This document shows positions 41,747-53,518 of a DNA stretch of 64,000 nt, piece by piece. The notes under the pieces were generated by a model. That model did not search any database. It was not told the DNA's origin and saw only the letters and a program-made list of their open reading frames with translations. Source of the stretch: Fagopyrum homotropicum (Eukaryota > Streptophyta > Magnoliopsida > Caryophyllales > Polygonaceae); assembly GCA_033239125.1 (NCBI GenBank), contig BSWB01000003.1:31077001-31141000 (forward strand). Reading direction: 5' to 3'. The position numbers and the translations under genes were made by a program. Each line of letters starts with the position of its first letter. The stretch's first letter is position 1.

Positions 41747-41784
41747 TTGCTCGGGGACGAGCAAATCTTAAGTATGGGGTATTT
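41747..41784 (+). other. Terminal hairpin and polypurine tract of D
   Basis: TTGCTCG-GGGA-CGAGCAA is a perfect 7-bp stem. It is followed by AAGTATGGGGTATTT, which abuts the 3' LTR. Confidence 0.88.
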
Positions 41785-43575
41785 TGATAACGTGGTTTAT
41801 GACGTTAGTATAGGCATACAATTAGATAGTTTTTCCCGTTATTCATGCACGGTTTGACATTAGTTTAAGACGTTTGCGCTCATTTCGTGCATATTTCTAG
41901 AAAAGACGTCTACACGAGCTTTTGTCGGTTTTGTAGGTATTTCGAGGATCTTTTGGACATTAATCGATACATTCGAGGATCAAGCCTCATGGTGGTACAT
42001 ATCCCAGACCTTGAAGGAACATAATTGGAGCAATGAAGGACACAAGGACCCTTGTTGGTGCAAGCAATGGAGCAACTCATGGCTAGATGATCATAACAAG
42101 TCTCTGTTGAAGAAAATCGACCTACACCCAGGAAAATCGGTCGATTTTTCCTACTGGGTCGATTTTTGGCCTTTGACAGCTTAAGCCACGTGTCCCACGA
42201 TCTCTTGTCCGGCCTTGCTCTTGGTGGAGAATATAAGTGGGCCTGCAAGCTGTTGCTGAGCATTCTCCTCCTCTCCCACATCCTCTAGCATCTTCCCAAA
42301 GAATCTTCCAATTGGGAGCTCTCTTCAAGACACCCTTGTGGGTGTTCTTGAGGGAGATTAGTGTAGATTTCAATTTCGTAGTGAGATTTGAGTGATTTTT
42401 GTGAAGAAGCTTGTTGAAGGTTGTAAGATCCGACTTGGAGCTACATTTGGTGTGTTGAAAGACTTGTTTTGAGCTCAAATCCAGCTAAGTTTCATTGCTT
42501 TCATCTCCTTACTTCATCTTCTTGCTATGGATTCCATGTATGCTTGTATGATGATTTTAGATCTTGAAATGCATGTTATTGGCTAGTTTGTTGTGATTCT
42601 GGAGTGATGGATTGATGGTTATTGCTTGGGTGATGATAGAATGGACTTATATGTTAGTTTAGGATGATTCGTATGCACAAAACCTAACTCAGACATAAAA
42701 ATCGACCTGTTCTTCATAGTAAATCGGCTGATTTTTGCTATGATCCACCCGATTTTTCCTTCTGTTGCTCTTTAATTGATGAATCTGTATGTTAGGATGT
42801 TAGATTGTTGAAATCCTAGTGTTTGTTGAGGATAATATAGCTTAGGGTGACCTAATGCTAGCAAACTAAGTGAGGAAAGAGACCTACCCGGTGATTTCCG
42901 ATCTTAGATACCAAAGATGATGAACTCTAGGTAGTAGTGAGCCTCACAAGCCGCTATTGGATTGAGTGTGCTAGGATTATTGCTTGAGACTTACTTTTCC
43001 GAGACTTACCCGGTAAGGAGAGGTTTGCCACTTAAGTAGTGTCCGGTTTGTGTAGAATTCCCTACTTTACCTCCTTGAGAGTTACCCGGTAATAGGAGTT
43101 TGATGCGGGATCAGTGAAGTAAGAGACCTACCCGGTAATTGCTTCCATTAGTGAAACACCCTTTCCCAACACCGCAGCCTTGTCCTTAGAATCTTTAGAA
43201 CCTTGAGTCCAATGCCATAACCAGAAATCTTGATCTCTAGAATCCACTTATCTTACCTCTTATCTCCTATCTTGCATTCGTGTGTTTGTTTGCTTGTTTG
43301 ATTTGCATATTTTGTGATCCTTGTTTGATTGCCCCAAAACCGACCAAAAAATATTGTGTTTTGCACCTTCTTTATTCCTCATCTCATCTTAGTTTAGATT
43401 TGCACTATCTTTGATCATTAAATGACTTGATTTCGCCTCAGTCCTTGTGTTCGACCTCGGAATACTTTCCTTCCTACATAACGATCCGTACACTGCGGGT
43501 TTCGCTAGGTAGTTTAGGAGATTAGATCGAGTTTATAAATGTAAAGCTTTTTGTGCTACACATCCTAGCGTGACA
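41785..43575 (+). repeat. 3' LTR of element D
   Basis: 1791 bp, the same length as the 5' LTR, with only scattered substitutions noticed. The target duplication GCTAC follows at 43576-43580. Confidence 0.95.
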
Positions 43576-43580
43576 GCTAC

Positions 43581-44962
43581 CACCTATCTTGCTCGAGAGG
43601 GACGATCTACCCATTGATGATTCATTTCCCAATGAGCATTTGCATTTGGTGGAGCATTGGCTTCACCAAATTTCTAATGGTAAAGAGCCTTGGTATACTG
43701 ATATTGTTAATTATCTTGTTTGTTAGGAAGTACCTCCAGGATTGACATACACTCAAATGAAGAAATTCTTCAAAGACGTACGTCATTACTATTGGAACGA
43801 GCCTCTACTTTTCAAGAGAGGGTTGGATGGGATGCTTCGACGGTGTGTTCCGGAGGATGAGACTACTAGTGTCTTACGGCATTGCCATTCACTTCCTTGT
43901 GGAGGACATGATAGCGCTCACAAAATGTGCGCTAAGGCATTACGTTCCGTTTTTTTTGGCCTTCATTATTTAAGGATGTGCAAACGTTTGTTGCTTCTTG
44001 TGATGCATGCCAAAGAACAGGAAATATATCTAGGCGGAACGAGATACCACTTAACAATATTCAGGAATTTGAGATCTTTGACGTGTGGGGAGTTGATTTT
44101 ATGGGACCTTTCCCATCATCTGCAAGAAACCTCTACATTCTCTTAGTTGTTGATTACGTCTCTAGATGGGTGGAGGCCATTGCTTCTCCCACAAATGATG
44201 TCATGGTGGTTGTGAAGTTCTTCAATAGGACTATCTTTCCATATTTTGGGACACCTCAAGTCATCATCAGCGACGGAGGGACACATTTTACCGCCCGAAA
44301 GTTCGAGTCACTTCTATCGAAGTATGGGGTCATCCACAAGGTAGCAACCCCTTATCATCCTCAAACTAGTGGGCAGGTGGAGATCTCTAATAGATAAATC
44401 AAGACAATTCTAGAGAAGACCATCTCAAGGACAAGAAAGGATTGTCCATGAAGTTGGACAATGCTCTTTGGGCATATAGGACCGCATTCAAGACTCCCAT
44501 AGGTATCACCCCTTACAATTTGGTATATGGGAAGTCTTGTCATCTTCCCGTTGAGTTGGAGCATTAGGCGTATTGGGCCATCAAATGGCTCAACTTCGAC
44601 CTCAAGGAAGCTGGAGAGAAGAGGCTTTTGGATATCAATGAGTTGGAAGAGTTGCGCTTAAACGCTTATGAGAATGTCAAGATCTACAAAGAAGAACTAA
44701 GAAATGGCATGACAAACACATCATCCCTAAGGAGCTCAAAGAAGGGGATCTTGTTCTACTCTTCAACTCCCACCTCCGCCTCTTTCCAGGTAAGTTAAAA
44801 TCTAGATGGATGGGACCTTACATTGTGAAAAATGTTTTCCCCCATGGTACAGTTGAAGTATGGGGTGAAGCTAGCGGAAGCTTTAAGGTCAACGGTCATA
44901 GGTTGAAGAAGTATCAACCGGAAGTTCCAATTGAGGAGATTGCACCTTTGCATCTTGCTTGA
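43581..44962 (+). pseudogene. Integrase of element F, decayed
   Basis: It continues F's linker after D. The zinc-binding region, GVDFMGP, IISDGG and QVEISNR are readable. It is broken by TAG at 43723-43725 (from CAG), a frameshift near 43950, TAA near 44395, a 1-base loss near 44445, TAG near 44567 and a further loss near 44690. The C-terminal VEVWGEASGSFKVNG block and the final TGA (44960-44962) are conserved. Confidence 0.85.
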
Positions 44963-46031
44963 GAGTGATGTGCGGTCCAGCTAGCGACCTTAAACCAAGC
45001 ACTTCTTGGGAGGCAACCCAAGGTATTGCTTTCTTTTCCCTTTTTTAGATTAGTTTAGATACTTTGCTTCGTATTTTTGTGTCCTCTTAGACACGAATCA
45101 GGTGTTACCTAAGAAGAAGAACACAACTCAGGAAACACATGGAAGGATTGATGTTCGAGAATTTGAGAAAACGGACATCGACTGAGACACATCTCGAGTG
45201 TTGTCAAAGCATCTTGACCGAGACGAAGTTCGCTCAACCCAGATGATGTTATTTGAGAATCACCTCGCTCCGACACCTCGGTCACGCAATCATCTCGGCC
45301 GAGATGAAATCAAATTTTACTAGGGGTATAAAAGGAACGAATTTCTCTCTCCTCAAACCCTAACTCCCTCTCTCACTCTCACCTCGGCTGACGGCGCCTT
45401 TACCACAAAATCCTTAATTCTTCACCATTTTGCACGATTTTTGGCTGTAAATCATCGGGAGAAGCAAGACTAACGGATTTCAAGCATCAAACCGTACTCA
45501 AATCCATCACACGCTACAGATTTCGGGTATTTTGTTTGAATCCCTTATCATCCGGTTTCGGTTTAATTTTGCTCGGATTTGTAGTTGTTTGCTGCTGCTT
45601 GTTGTTGAGAACTGCTTAAGTACCCCTTAGGAAGCAATTGGTAGTGAGATTTGGGGGAAAACTTTACAAGTTTAAAGCTTCGATCGAGACAGCAATTCGT
45701 TCAAAACCCTTCTCATCCGGTTTCGGTTTGATTTTTCTCGGATTTGTAGTTGTTTGCTGCTACTTGTTATTGAGAACTGCTTAAGTACCCCTTAGGAAGC
45801 AATTAGTAGTGAGATTTTGGGGAAAAAATTACAAGTTTAGAGCTTCGATCGAGACAACATTTTGCCTCGGTCAAATTGTCTGTGTCTCAGCCGAGATACA
45901 TCAAGATTTGACTGAGGTGACCCCCAGTTATGGAAAATCTGAGAACCAATTGTCAATTGGCTCTCAGAGATCGGTCTTCATCTCGGAAGTCCTCTCCTTT
46001 AGCTCCCCATAGCCTCAAATTCTGGTGATCC
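44963..46031 (+). other. Spacer between pol and late ORF of F
   Basis: AGGCAA hairpin at 45005-45022 (CTTGGG/CCCAAG), palindrome sites of the CTCGGCCGAG type at about 45175-45310 and 45865-45920, and a tandem duplication at 45542-45871. No gene is seen. Confidence 0.75.
45542..45871 (+). repeat. Tandem duplication, period 165 bp, in the leader of the F late ORF
   Basis: Two copies of a segment beginning CCCTT(A/C)TCATCCGG and ending in CTTCGATCGAGACA-type text lie head to tail (45542-45706 and 45707-45871). They differ by scattered substitutions. No such duplication is seen in B or G. Confidence 0.85.
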
Positions 46032-47357
46032 ATGAACGGTTCCAAACGAACTTCGATCGCATTTGTGGCCGCACGATCATTTCTCCACGGTATGTGGACA
46101 TTTACCGACTTTGATTGTTTGTATGTGGTTGATGACCTGTAGAAGATGGTCTCCATGGTTGTATTGGAGGGTTATATGGCTAATCGTGCGCCGGCTTATT
46201 TGGAGCCGACGTTCGAGTTTTTGAGTTCTGTCACTTACGTGCCGGAAAAGAGAGGAATCAAGTTCCGCCTGCTGAACAAGAATTATGTTGTTCCCCTTGA
46301 CCAGTTTGGAGAGATTTTTGGCGTTCATCCTCCGACCGCTACAGATTTACCTCCCGCGACTAGGCTCACAGTTTCTGGGAGAACATCGCCCACATTACCT
46401 CCCACAGAGGCAGATGGCAGCCCAGGGATTCTAGAGAGCGCATCATCTACCACCTTGCTTTTCGCATCACTCATCGATCTTTATGGAGATGCTTCTGGCG
46501 CGTTCTGAGATGCCCTAGAAGGTCCATCAGGGTGAGCTTTTTGCTATGTTTTGTATGGTGACATGTGACATTCCAGATTTTGTTGCTATGCTGGTAGTGG
46601 AGCTGCACAAGGTGAAGGGGAAGGCGAAGGGTGATATATGTTTTGGAGGTCTAGTGACTCACATCGCCACTGAGATGGGGTTGGACTTGTTGACCTGTAC
46701 TATATATGGTTGCGGCGGCGAAGCCGCTTGGATTGCAGGAGTTCATCATGCGTCGTGTCTCGTTCCCCGTTGTCTTGGCACTCCTTATGTGGCCATGCCG
46801 TGGGAAACAAAGTTTCCTAGAGGCATTTCGTGGCCGCCTCAGTTCTCCATCTTTGACCATGAGAACTGGTCGACTGTTTGGTTTCCTATCATGCATGCAG
46901 ATGCTGCCAAAGAGGCAGAGGGTGATTCTGATGATGATGGTGACGGTGTTGGAGGAGCTGTAGCTATGGATACTGGCACCGATACCGCCGGCCTAGTATT
47001 CCCACCGTCGACCACGATGACGAGGCTATTGAGGACGAGAGGGAGGTACCAGCTGCTTCCGCTGAGATTCCCCAGCCATCCCAGTAGAGAGCTCGCCGTT
47101 GTCGCGACCCTGAGGCGCACCGTAGGATTGACTATCTGGCGCGGCAGATGATAAATTCCTTTCAGGCTCTGCGGACCGACATGACTCAGCGATTTGCAGA
47201 TCGGATTCGATCTATTCACAATTGGACGTAGTGCATCGAGAAGAGTCAGCACTACCAGTCCCAAATTGCTATGATGTAGTTCCAGCAGCAGATGGGATAT
47301 TTGTTCAATCGGACTCAATATCCCTACATTCCACCTCCACCACCGGTCGATGATTGA
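46032..47357 (+). pseudogene. Late ORF of element F, ATHILA ORF-1 type, decayed
   Basis: Readable segments in shifting frames match G: APAYLEPTFEFLSSVTYVP, FRLLNKNYVVPLDQFGEIFG, KAKGDICFGGLVTHIA and FPRGISWPPQFSIFDHENW. An acidic stretch (GDSDDDGDG) precedes an Arg-rich one. Several frameshifts and stops (including TAG in place of Gln near 47229 and 47277) leave no full frame. Confidence 0.8.
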
Positions 47358-48800
47358 GCTTATTATGGATCTTGTTCTTATTTATATTGTTGTTCTGCAT
47401 TTTCATTCGGTGAGTACTTCGCTTCTGACTTATATTTGATCCATTGGAACAATGTGTCTCAAGTATGGGGTATTTGACTTGCTTTGGATCTATAATATGT
47501 ACTAACTGTTGTTTGGATGACTTTGTTATGGTCTTATTGGCTTACTTGTGTTTATATGTCTATTTACATGCACTACATACAGGTTTTTGATTGAAAACGT
47601 CAAAACTGGTTTTTTTTTTTTGCCTCGACCGAGACATTTTGGCCAAACGAGACTGTGATAGCTGAGATTCATCTCAATTGAACACCTCGGGTGCTGTCAA
47701 ATTGCCTCGACCGAAATGCTTTTGAAATTGAAGAAATTTTGGAAACGTTTTGTGCTTCTATTCCATATATGACCTCAATGATGATATTTGCTTGTAGATT
47801 AGCTTTGAAATCTTTATATGTTCGAAAGGTTTTATAATATGTTTAAGTTGCTAAATGTTTTGTTTGAAATTATAACATGTTTAATATTTTGTTTTTATCA
47901 AAATCATGTTAAATTGAAGGTTCACACCACTTTATAAGTTCTCTCACATTTTTCATGGGATGATTAAGCCACTTCGCTTCTCTTCTTCTTCTTCTTGATC
48001 ATGCTTTAGCCCCTCATATATATATATTTGCCTCCCTTTACCTATCCGAGAATTTGGATGCAGTTGATGAAAAGCATGTGAAGTGAAGTTGAGATTGTGG
48101 TTGATGGTGTTAGAAAAAATTGGTTTTGGGACGTTGATCTTGATGATGAGTAACTCGGCACCATTCACATAGTTGGGTGTTTGTGTCTTGCCAAAGCCGG
48201 ATTGATCGATAGTCCTAACGGGTCATATTATGTGCATCAAGGGTTTGAGGCATCTCGAGAAATTGAGAATTGCTGATCTCTTACGCTTCGGTTATTATGA
48301 CCCTCTATCCATGTTCTCAAAAATAAACTAAAAAAGTGAAAATAAGTAAAGTTTATTGGTGGAAGATGTTTGAAATTTAAAGAAGTGAAGTAAAGATCCT
48401 ATTCCCGGATTGCAGCCCAACATTACCCTATAAACATCCCACCCTAACACATTTCTTGACCTCTTTTTGAAAGCCCTTGAGACCTTGAGTATGTTGATTG
48501 ACTTGGTGGTTTAAACTGGATTATACATGATTGATTTCGATAAATATGATTTATTATGCATTCGATGATTTTATGCAAAGATGATCAACTTTCTTATGTT
48601 CATAAAATATTTTGACCATGTGTTGATTTTATTTGCTATGAAGCATTATCTAAGGGGTGATCTACAAGTGGGAGCACACCATCAAAAGGTTTTGTAAAAT
48701 ATTTTTCATTGATCTTTTTGATGACTTATAATCCATTCTATCTTGTATCTACGATTTGAATTTTGCTTGGGAGCAAACAAGGGACAAGTATGGGGTATTT
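47358..48800 (+). other. 3' untranslated region of element F
   Basis: The internal module is at 47442-47471 (CATTG-GAA-CAATG, then AAGTATGGGGT). Degenerate palindromes lie at about 47617-47720. The terminal hairpin TTTGCT-TGGG-AGCAAA (48762-48777) is followed by CAAGTATGGGGTATTT, which abuts the LTR at 48801. No gene is seen. Confidence 0.78.
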
Positions 48801-50273
48801 TGATAGCATGCATTATAGTCAATATTTTGGGATTGGTTTGAACATTTTATCATCATAAATTTGCATGCATGGCTGTATGTTCTCGATGATTATGTCGTTT
48901 TGTGTACCTTTACAAGAATCGAGGTCTACACCTTGTTTCGTTGTAATTGTAGGGAAAATGGCACATTTTGGAGTGATATGGAGCCAAGCGATCTAAGGAT
49001 TCATTGGAGCTGCATTTTGCTGGGCCTGGATCGAGACGGCCGGCCCATAGCCCATGAGATCTTTTATTTTTGGTATGTGATTTTCCTATAAGATTGAAGA
49101 TATTTTCTAGACGGAAGTATGCTTGGTTAGCTTATTATTTTTGGGATTGAAGATATTCCAAGGAAGAAGGAAGTTTGAAGGAAGATAGATTTGGAGTGAA
49201 AGTTGAAGGCTTTGAAGGAAGTTGTAAGGTTTTCTTAGGGAACCTTGATTGTTGTCTTTTGACTTGTTATTGAGAAACACAGTTTGGTGCTTGTTTGGAT
49301 TGATTGTTCGATTAATTGATTATTGAGACCTTTTTGTTAAGGTTTTCTTGTTTGCTTATTGATTCTTTTATTACACATTTGATTGTTATTATCATGATGA
49401 TTGTTGGCTAAATTCTCTTGCGATTCTAGGGTGATTAGCTGAAGGTTGTGGGAAAGACGATGAAAGATTGAACCTTTAAATTAGTGGACCTTGAAAGCTT
49501 GAAACAAAACCAGACTGCACCTCGCCTCGGTCAGTTCATAGAACATCTCGACCGAGATCGATATGAACTGAGTGAGGCATTTGACCTGATCCGACCAAAC
49601 CTGAGTTTAGGTTTTAGTTTGCCAAATCATATCCTTGTTGCACCTTTCCTGGTTCATACGCAAGCCTAGGATGAGACTTACCCGGTGATTCCTTTGCTTG
49701 TATACCTATAATGATGAGTGTTAGGAAATAAAGGTTTGTCCTTTATTAGGGTTTGAGTGTGCCTTTATCCTACCTTTGTGAGTTACCCTGAGACTTACCC
49801 GGTAAAGGTTAGTTCTATCCCATTGGGTGGTGTGTTGGTTTGAGATTATAGTTCCTTTCCTTAGTTCCTTGATACTTATCCGGTGACAGGATCTTTGGTT
49901 TGGGATAGTGAGTTGTGAGACTTAATCGGTGATCTATTCCCACCTTAGAAATACCTTCCCTTGCAAACCTCAGCTTTGTCCACGTTATCCTTAGAAATCT
50001 TGGGTCGGAACCACAACTGGATGCCTTAACCTCTAGAATTTGCATTCCTTTATTTGATTTATACATCATCTTTATTTTGTTGCTTTGCTTTTGATTGAAA
50101 ACCTGATATTTACCGTGCTTGATTTCACCATAGTCCTTGTGTTCGATCCTGGAGTATTTGTCATACTGCGATTGATCCGTACACTACGGGTTTTCATGTT
50201 TTTTAGGCTTTCGTTTTAGGTTATAACTTTAAAGCTATTTCGTTCATATTTTACACACGTCCGAGAGCGAACA
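48801..50273 (+). repeat. 3' LTR of element F
   Basis: 1473 bp, TGATAGCATG to GCGAACA, preceded by a polypurine tract. It is related to G's LTR but shorter. It contains a nested cassette at 49524-49578, in which GCCTCGGTCAGTTCATA and TATGAACTGAGTGAGGC form a near-perfect 17-base outer stem around ATCTCGACCGAGAT, and TTACCCGGTAA-type units at about 49676-49930. Confidence 0.9.
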
Positions 50274-50329
50274 TAGTCAAACATCGGGACGTTCTGGTTT
50301 CCAACAGTCGGTACAGAGTTCCGACAGAG

Positions 50330-50828
50330 GACGTCATTGCTTCAACTGCGGAGGGGTCGGACACATGAGAGCTGATTGTAAGAAGGCTGTTGTGACTTGC
50401 TTTTCTTGTGGTAAGCCAAGACACAGGGCTACGTTTTTCCGTCAGGGCAAGGCGCCATCACAACAAGGTTCTTCACCTGCTAGTGTTGCAGGGGGAGGAC
50501 AAAGGTCTCAGTATCAGCAGTAGTAGTAGCAAAGATTTTCGGGTTCTACCGCTCCTCAGGGTCCACTCCGGGACAAGTGAAAGGTAGAAGACGAGTTGGT
50601 GATTCTACAAACACCAGAGATGCATCAGCGAAAGTTTATGAGCTAAGGAGTGTTGTAGATCCGAAAGCGCCAGCAACCACAAGTACCATTCATATTAATG
50701 GTTTTCCTGTCATAGTTCTTTTCGACGGTGCTACGCATTCTTTTATATCTGATGCTTGCGTAGATAGATTGGCCTTAGTTACCGTAGAAGGTAGACCCTT
50801 TCCTTATAGGATTACCCGATGGGGGTAA
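50330..50828 (+). pseudogene. Element I: nucleocapsid zinc knuckles and protease
   Basis: Two CCHC units are visible near 50338-50437. The first is complete (CFNCGGVGHMRADC). The second has lost its last Cys (CFSCGKPRHRATF). After in-frame stops in a Gln-rich stretch (about 50520-50530), the protease shows LFDGATHSFIS, where the usual DSGA is one residue short. The frame is lost at 50828. Confidence 0.78.
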
Positions 50829-50868
50829 GATTAGAGGTACACGAGAGGTTCGCGATTGCCCTATTAGA

Positions 50869-52016
50869 TTGGGAGGTCGCGACTGGCCAGCTAACTTCTT
50901 CGTCATGTACTTAGTACATGAAGAAATTATTTTGGGCATGGATTGGATGGATCGACATCGAGCAGTTCTAGACATCGGCAAGAGGAAAGTGATGGTAACT
51001 ACATATGCAGGCCATGTTGAGATCTTCAAAGGATGGGATCTCGAGAAGATTGGTACAGTAGTCATTGCAGTGCGAGCTACGAAACTTATCAGTCAGGGAT
51101 GCGATGCTTTTTGGTGCTATGTCATGAAAGATAGTACAAGTCCAGCTTTTGAGGAGATTCTAGTAGCTTGCGAGTTTGCTGACGTCTTTGGAGAGCCATC
51201 AGGTTTACCTCCACAGAGGAGTGTAGACTTTGGCATTGAGCTAGAGCCCAGCACGAGACCGATCTCTAAGGCTCCTTACCATATAGTGCCTATCGAGATG
51301 CTTGAGTTGAAGAAGCATATCGAGGAGTTATCAAAGAAGGGATTCATCCGCCCTAGTGTATCTTCTTGGGGCGCACCAGTACTCTTCGTTAGGAAGAAGG
51401 ATGGGTCAATGAGGTTATGTATCGACTACCAAGAGCTTAACAAGGTGACGATCAAGAATAAGTATCAATGCCCCGTATCGACAATCTTTTGGATCAATTG
51501 CATCGAGCGTCAGTGTTTTCGAGGATCAACTTGAGATCTGGATATCACCAACTATGGGTGAGAGAGCAGGACATAGCCAAGACGGCATTTCGGACCAGAT
51601 ATGAACACTACAAGTTTGTAGTGATGCCATTCGGGCTCACGAATGCACCCGCATTCTTCATGGAGTTGATGAACAGCATCTTCATCGACTTCCTAGACCA
51701 GTTTCTAGTTGTCTTCATGGATGACATTCTGGGTCACTCTCGCAGCAAAGAGGAGCTTGCAGGACACTTGAGGATCGTTCTGCATGTCTTGCAGGATAGA
51801 GAGTTGTACGCCAAGCTCTCTAAGTGCGGGTTTTGGATATCCAAGGTAGCATTACTTGGTCACATCGTTTCAACTAAAGGGATCAAGGTAAATCTGGCGA
51901 AGATCGAGTCAGTAGCTTCTTGGCCGCCTCCTAAGAACGTCAAGGAGGTACTCAGCTTCTTAGGATTGGCGGGCTACTACCGACGTTTTGTTAAGGGCTT
52001 TTTTGTTATCGCATGA
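50869..52016 (+). pseudogene. Element I: reverse transcriptase
   Basis: Blocks FIRPSVSSWGAPVLFVRKKDGSMR (50869 frame) and then, after a frameshift near 51470-51530, VVMPFGLTNAPA and VFMDDILGHS (51468 frame) are clear. An in-frame TGA at 52014-52016 separates it from RNase H. Confidence 0.82.
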
Positions 52017-53518
52017 CCGCTCACTTCCTTGCTGAGGAAGTCTACAAGATTCGTATGGTCCGAGCCGTACCTGCAAAGATTTTTGGAGCTGAAGAAGAGG
52101 TTGTCCTCTTCTCCTATCCTAGCTCAACCAGAGGGCATTGAGGACTTCGTGATTTACAGCAACGAATCCAAGTTGGCCATGGGATGTGTTTTGATACAGA
52201 GGGGTAAGGTGATTGCTTACGTGTCTAGACAGTTGAAGACGTATGAGGAGAATTACCCTACCCACGATATAGAGTTGGTTGTTGTGGTTCATGCTTTGAA
52301 GATTTGGAGGCATTATCTGTACGGAGCTACGTGTCATATTTTCACCGATCATAAGAGTCTAAAGTACATATTCACTGAGTGGCAGTTCAATAACCGCCAG
52401 TGCAGATGGCTGGAGTTGATCAAGGACATTGATCTTGAGATCTTATACCACCCGAGGAAGGCGAATGTGGTAGCAGATGCCCTCAGCAGGAAGACTCCCC
52501 GGGAGATGGTGATCGCTAGGCTGACAGCTCAGCCTCAGTTACAGGGAGACCTTGCGTGGTTAGAGATTGATGTTCACTCCCCGGATTCCGACAGCCAGTT
52601 GTCCAACTTGGAGGTAGTACCTGATCTGTTGGCTGAGATCCGACAGAAGCAGGAGAGTTGCCCAACTTTGACTCAGATCCGAGACAGGATGTCTCGAGGA
52701 GAGGCACCACAGTTTGTAATAGGTGCTGATGGGATCTTGAGACGCCAGGAGCATGTATGTATGCTTTTGGATCGAGAGTTGAGACTGAGGATCCTTCAGG
52801 AGGCTCACTCTTTACCTTACTCAGTGCACCCCGGTGCGAGTAAGATGTATCAAGATATCAGATGCTCTTTTTGGTGGGGAGGTTTGAAGCAAGATGACAC
52901 GAGATATGTAGCTTATTGTGCTACCTGCCTGCAAGTCAAGATCGAGCATCATCGACTAGCAGGCGAGCTACACCTACTTCCTGCTCCTCAATGGAAGTGG
53001 GAGGACATCTCTATGGATTTTGTTACCGGGTTGAGACCGAGTCGTGGTTTTGATGCCATCTAGGTGATAGTAGATCGACTAACAAAGACCGCATGTTTCA
53101 TTCCGATCAAGGAGACGTGGCCTGTAAGCCGATTAGCAAAGGATTTCACCAGACACATAGTGAGACTTCATGAAGTACCTAGGACTATAGTCTCTGACAG
53201 AGACGGATGGTTCACTTCGAGGTTCTGGCAGCAAGTGCATGCCGCTCTAGGTATGAGTCTACAGTTCACGACTGCTTACCATCCCTCAGACCGATGGTCA
53301 GTCCGAGCGGACCATCCAGACTCTGGAGGACATGTTGAGAGCCTGCGTGTTAGACTACGGACATGTGTGGCCAGATATGTCGGACCATTCGAGATTCTTG
53401 AGCGAGTTGAAGAGGCAACATACAGGCTTGCTTTGCCACCGAGACTCGAGGGTGTTCACCCCTTCTTCCATGTGTCTCAGTTACGGGAGTACATACCGGA
53501 CCCGAGACACATCAATAG
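52017..53518 (+). pseudogene. Element I: RNase H and integrase
   Basis: RNase H reads FVIYSNES, so the expected catalytic Asp of the DAS motif is Asn. The integrase zinc-binding region (EAHSLPYSVHPG, YCATCLQ) and DFVTGLP-like core follow, with a TAG at 53061-53063 (Trp codon of the IWVIVDR block). The catalytic Glu region is disrupted by a deletion or frameshift near 53290, and the C-terminal FHVSQLR motif ends just before J. Confidence 0.8.
53514..53518. repeat. Likely left target duplication of element J
   Basis: AATAG precedes J's LTR. The partner copy is not in the window because J's 3' end is lost, so this is inferred. Confidence 0.4.

Larger units (their letters stand above)
39959..41784 (+). 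other. 3' untranslated region of element D
   Basis: It resembles element A's 3' UTR, beginning GGAGTTTGGTCAAGC. It carries the AGGCAA hairpin (40005-40022), a palindrome cassette (40219-40277), and the internal (40503-40534) and terminal (41747-41784) hairpin modules. No gene is supported; small ORFs here are shadows of repeats. Confidence 0.75.
36973..43575 (+). mobile_element. Element D: complete non-autonomous Athila-type element
   Basis: 6603 bp with two LTRs of 1791 bp each, nearly identical, and the target duplication GCTAC. The interior has a tRNA-Asp primer site, one ORF that is a shuffled gag/integrase chimera, the AGGCAA hairpin and both hairpin-polypurine modules. It encodes no protease, RT, RNase H or working integrase. 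Its 3' UTR resembles that of element A, which suggests that A-like elements supply the enzymes. Its palindrome is AAATCGGCCGATTT. Confidence 0.92.
35483..50273 (+). mobile_element. Element F: Athila-lineage element, 5'-truncated, split by D
   Basis: It begins in mid-pol immediately after the terminus of G's LTR, which suggests that G inserted here. Its own 5' LTR, gag and protease are not in the window. It continues through RT and RNase H, is interrupted by D (TSD GCTAC), then shows integrase, AGGCAA hairpin, a 165-bp tandem duplication, decayed late ORF, 3' UTR and 3' LTR. Many stops and frameshifts mark it as an old copy. Confidence 0.85.
50274..53518 (+). mobile_element. Element I: decayed chromovirus (Tekay/Del-like Ty3/gypsy) fragment
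   Basis: A different lineage from its neighbours: Gag with zinc knuckles, then PR, RT, RNase H and IN in Tekay/Del style. The left end is cut at F's LTR and the right end at J's LTR, before any chromodomain or LTR of its own. No F target duplication can be checked because F's other end is absent. Confidence 0.82.
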
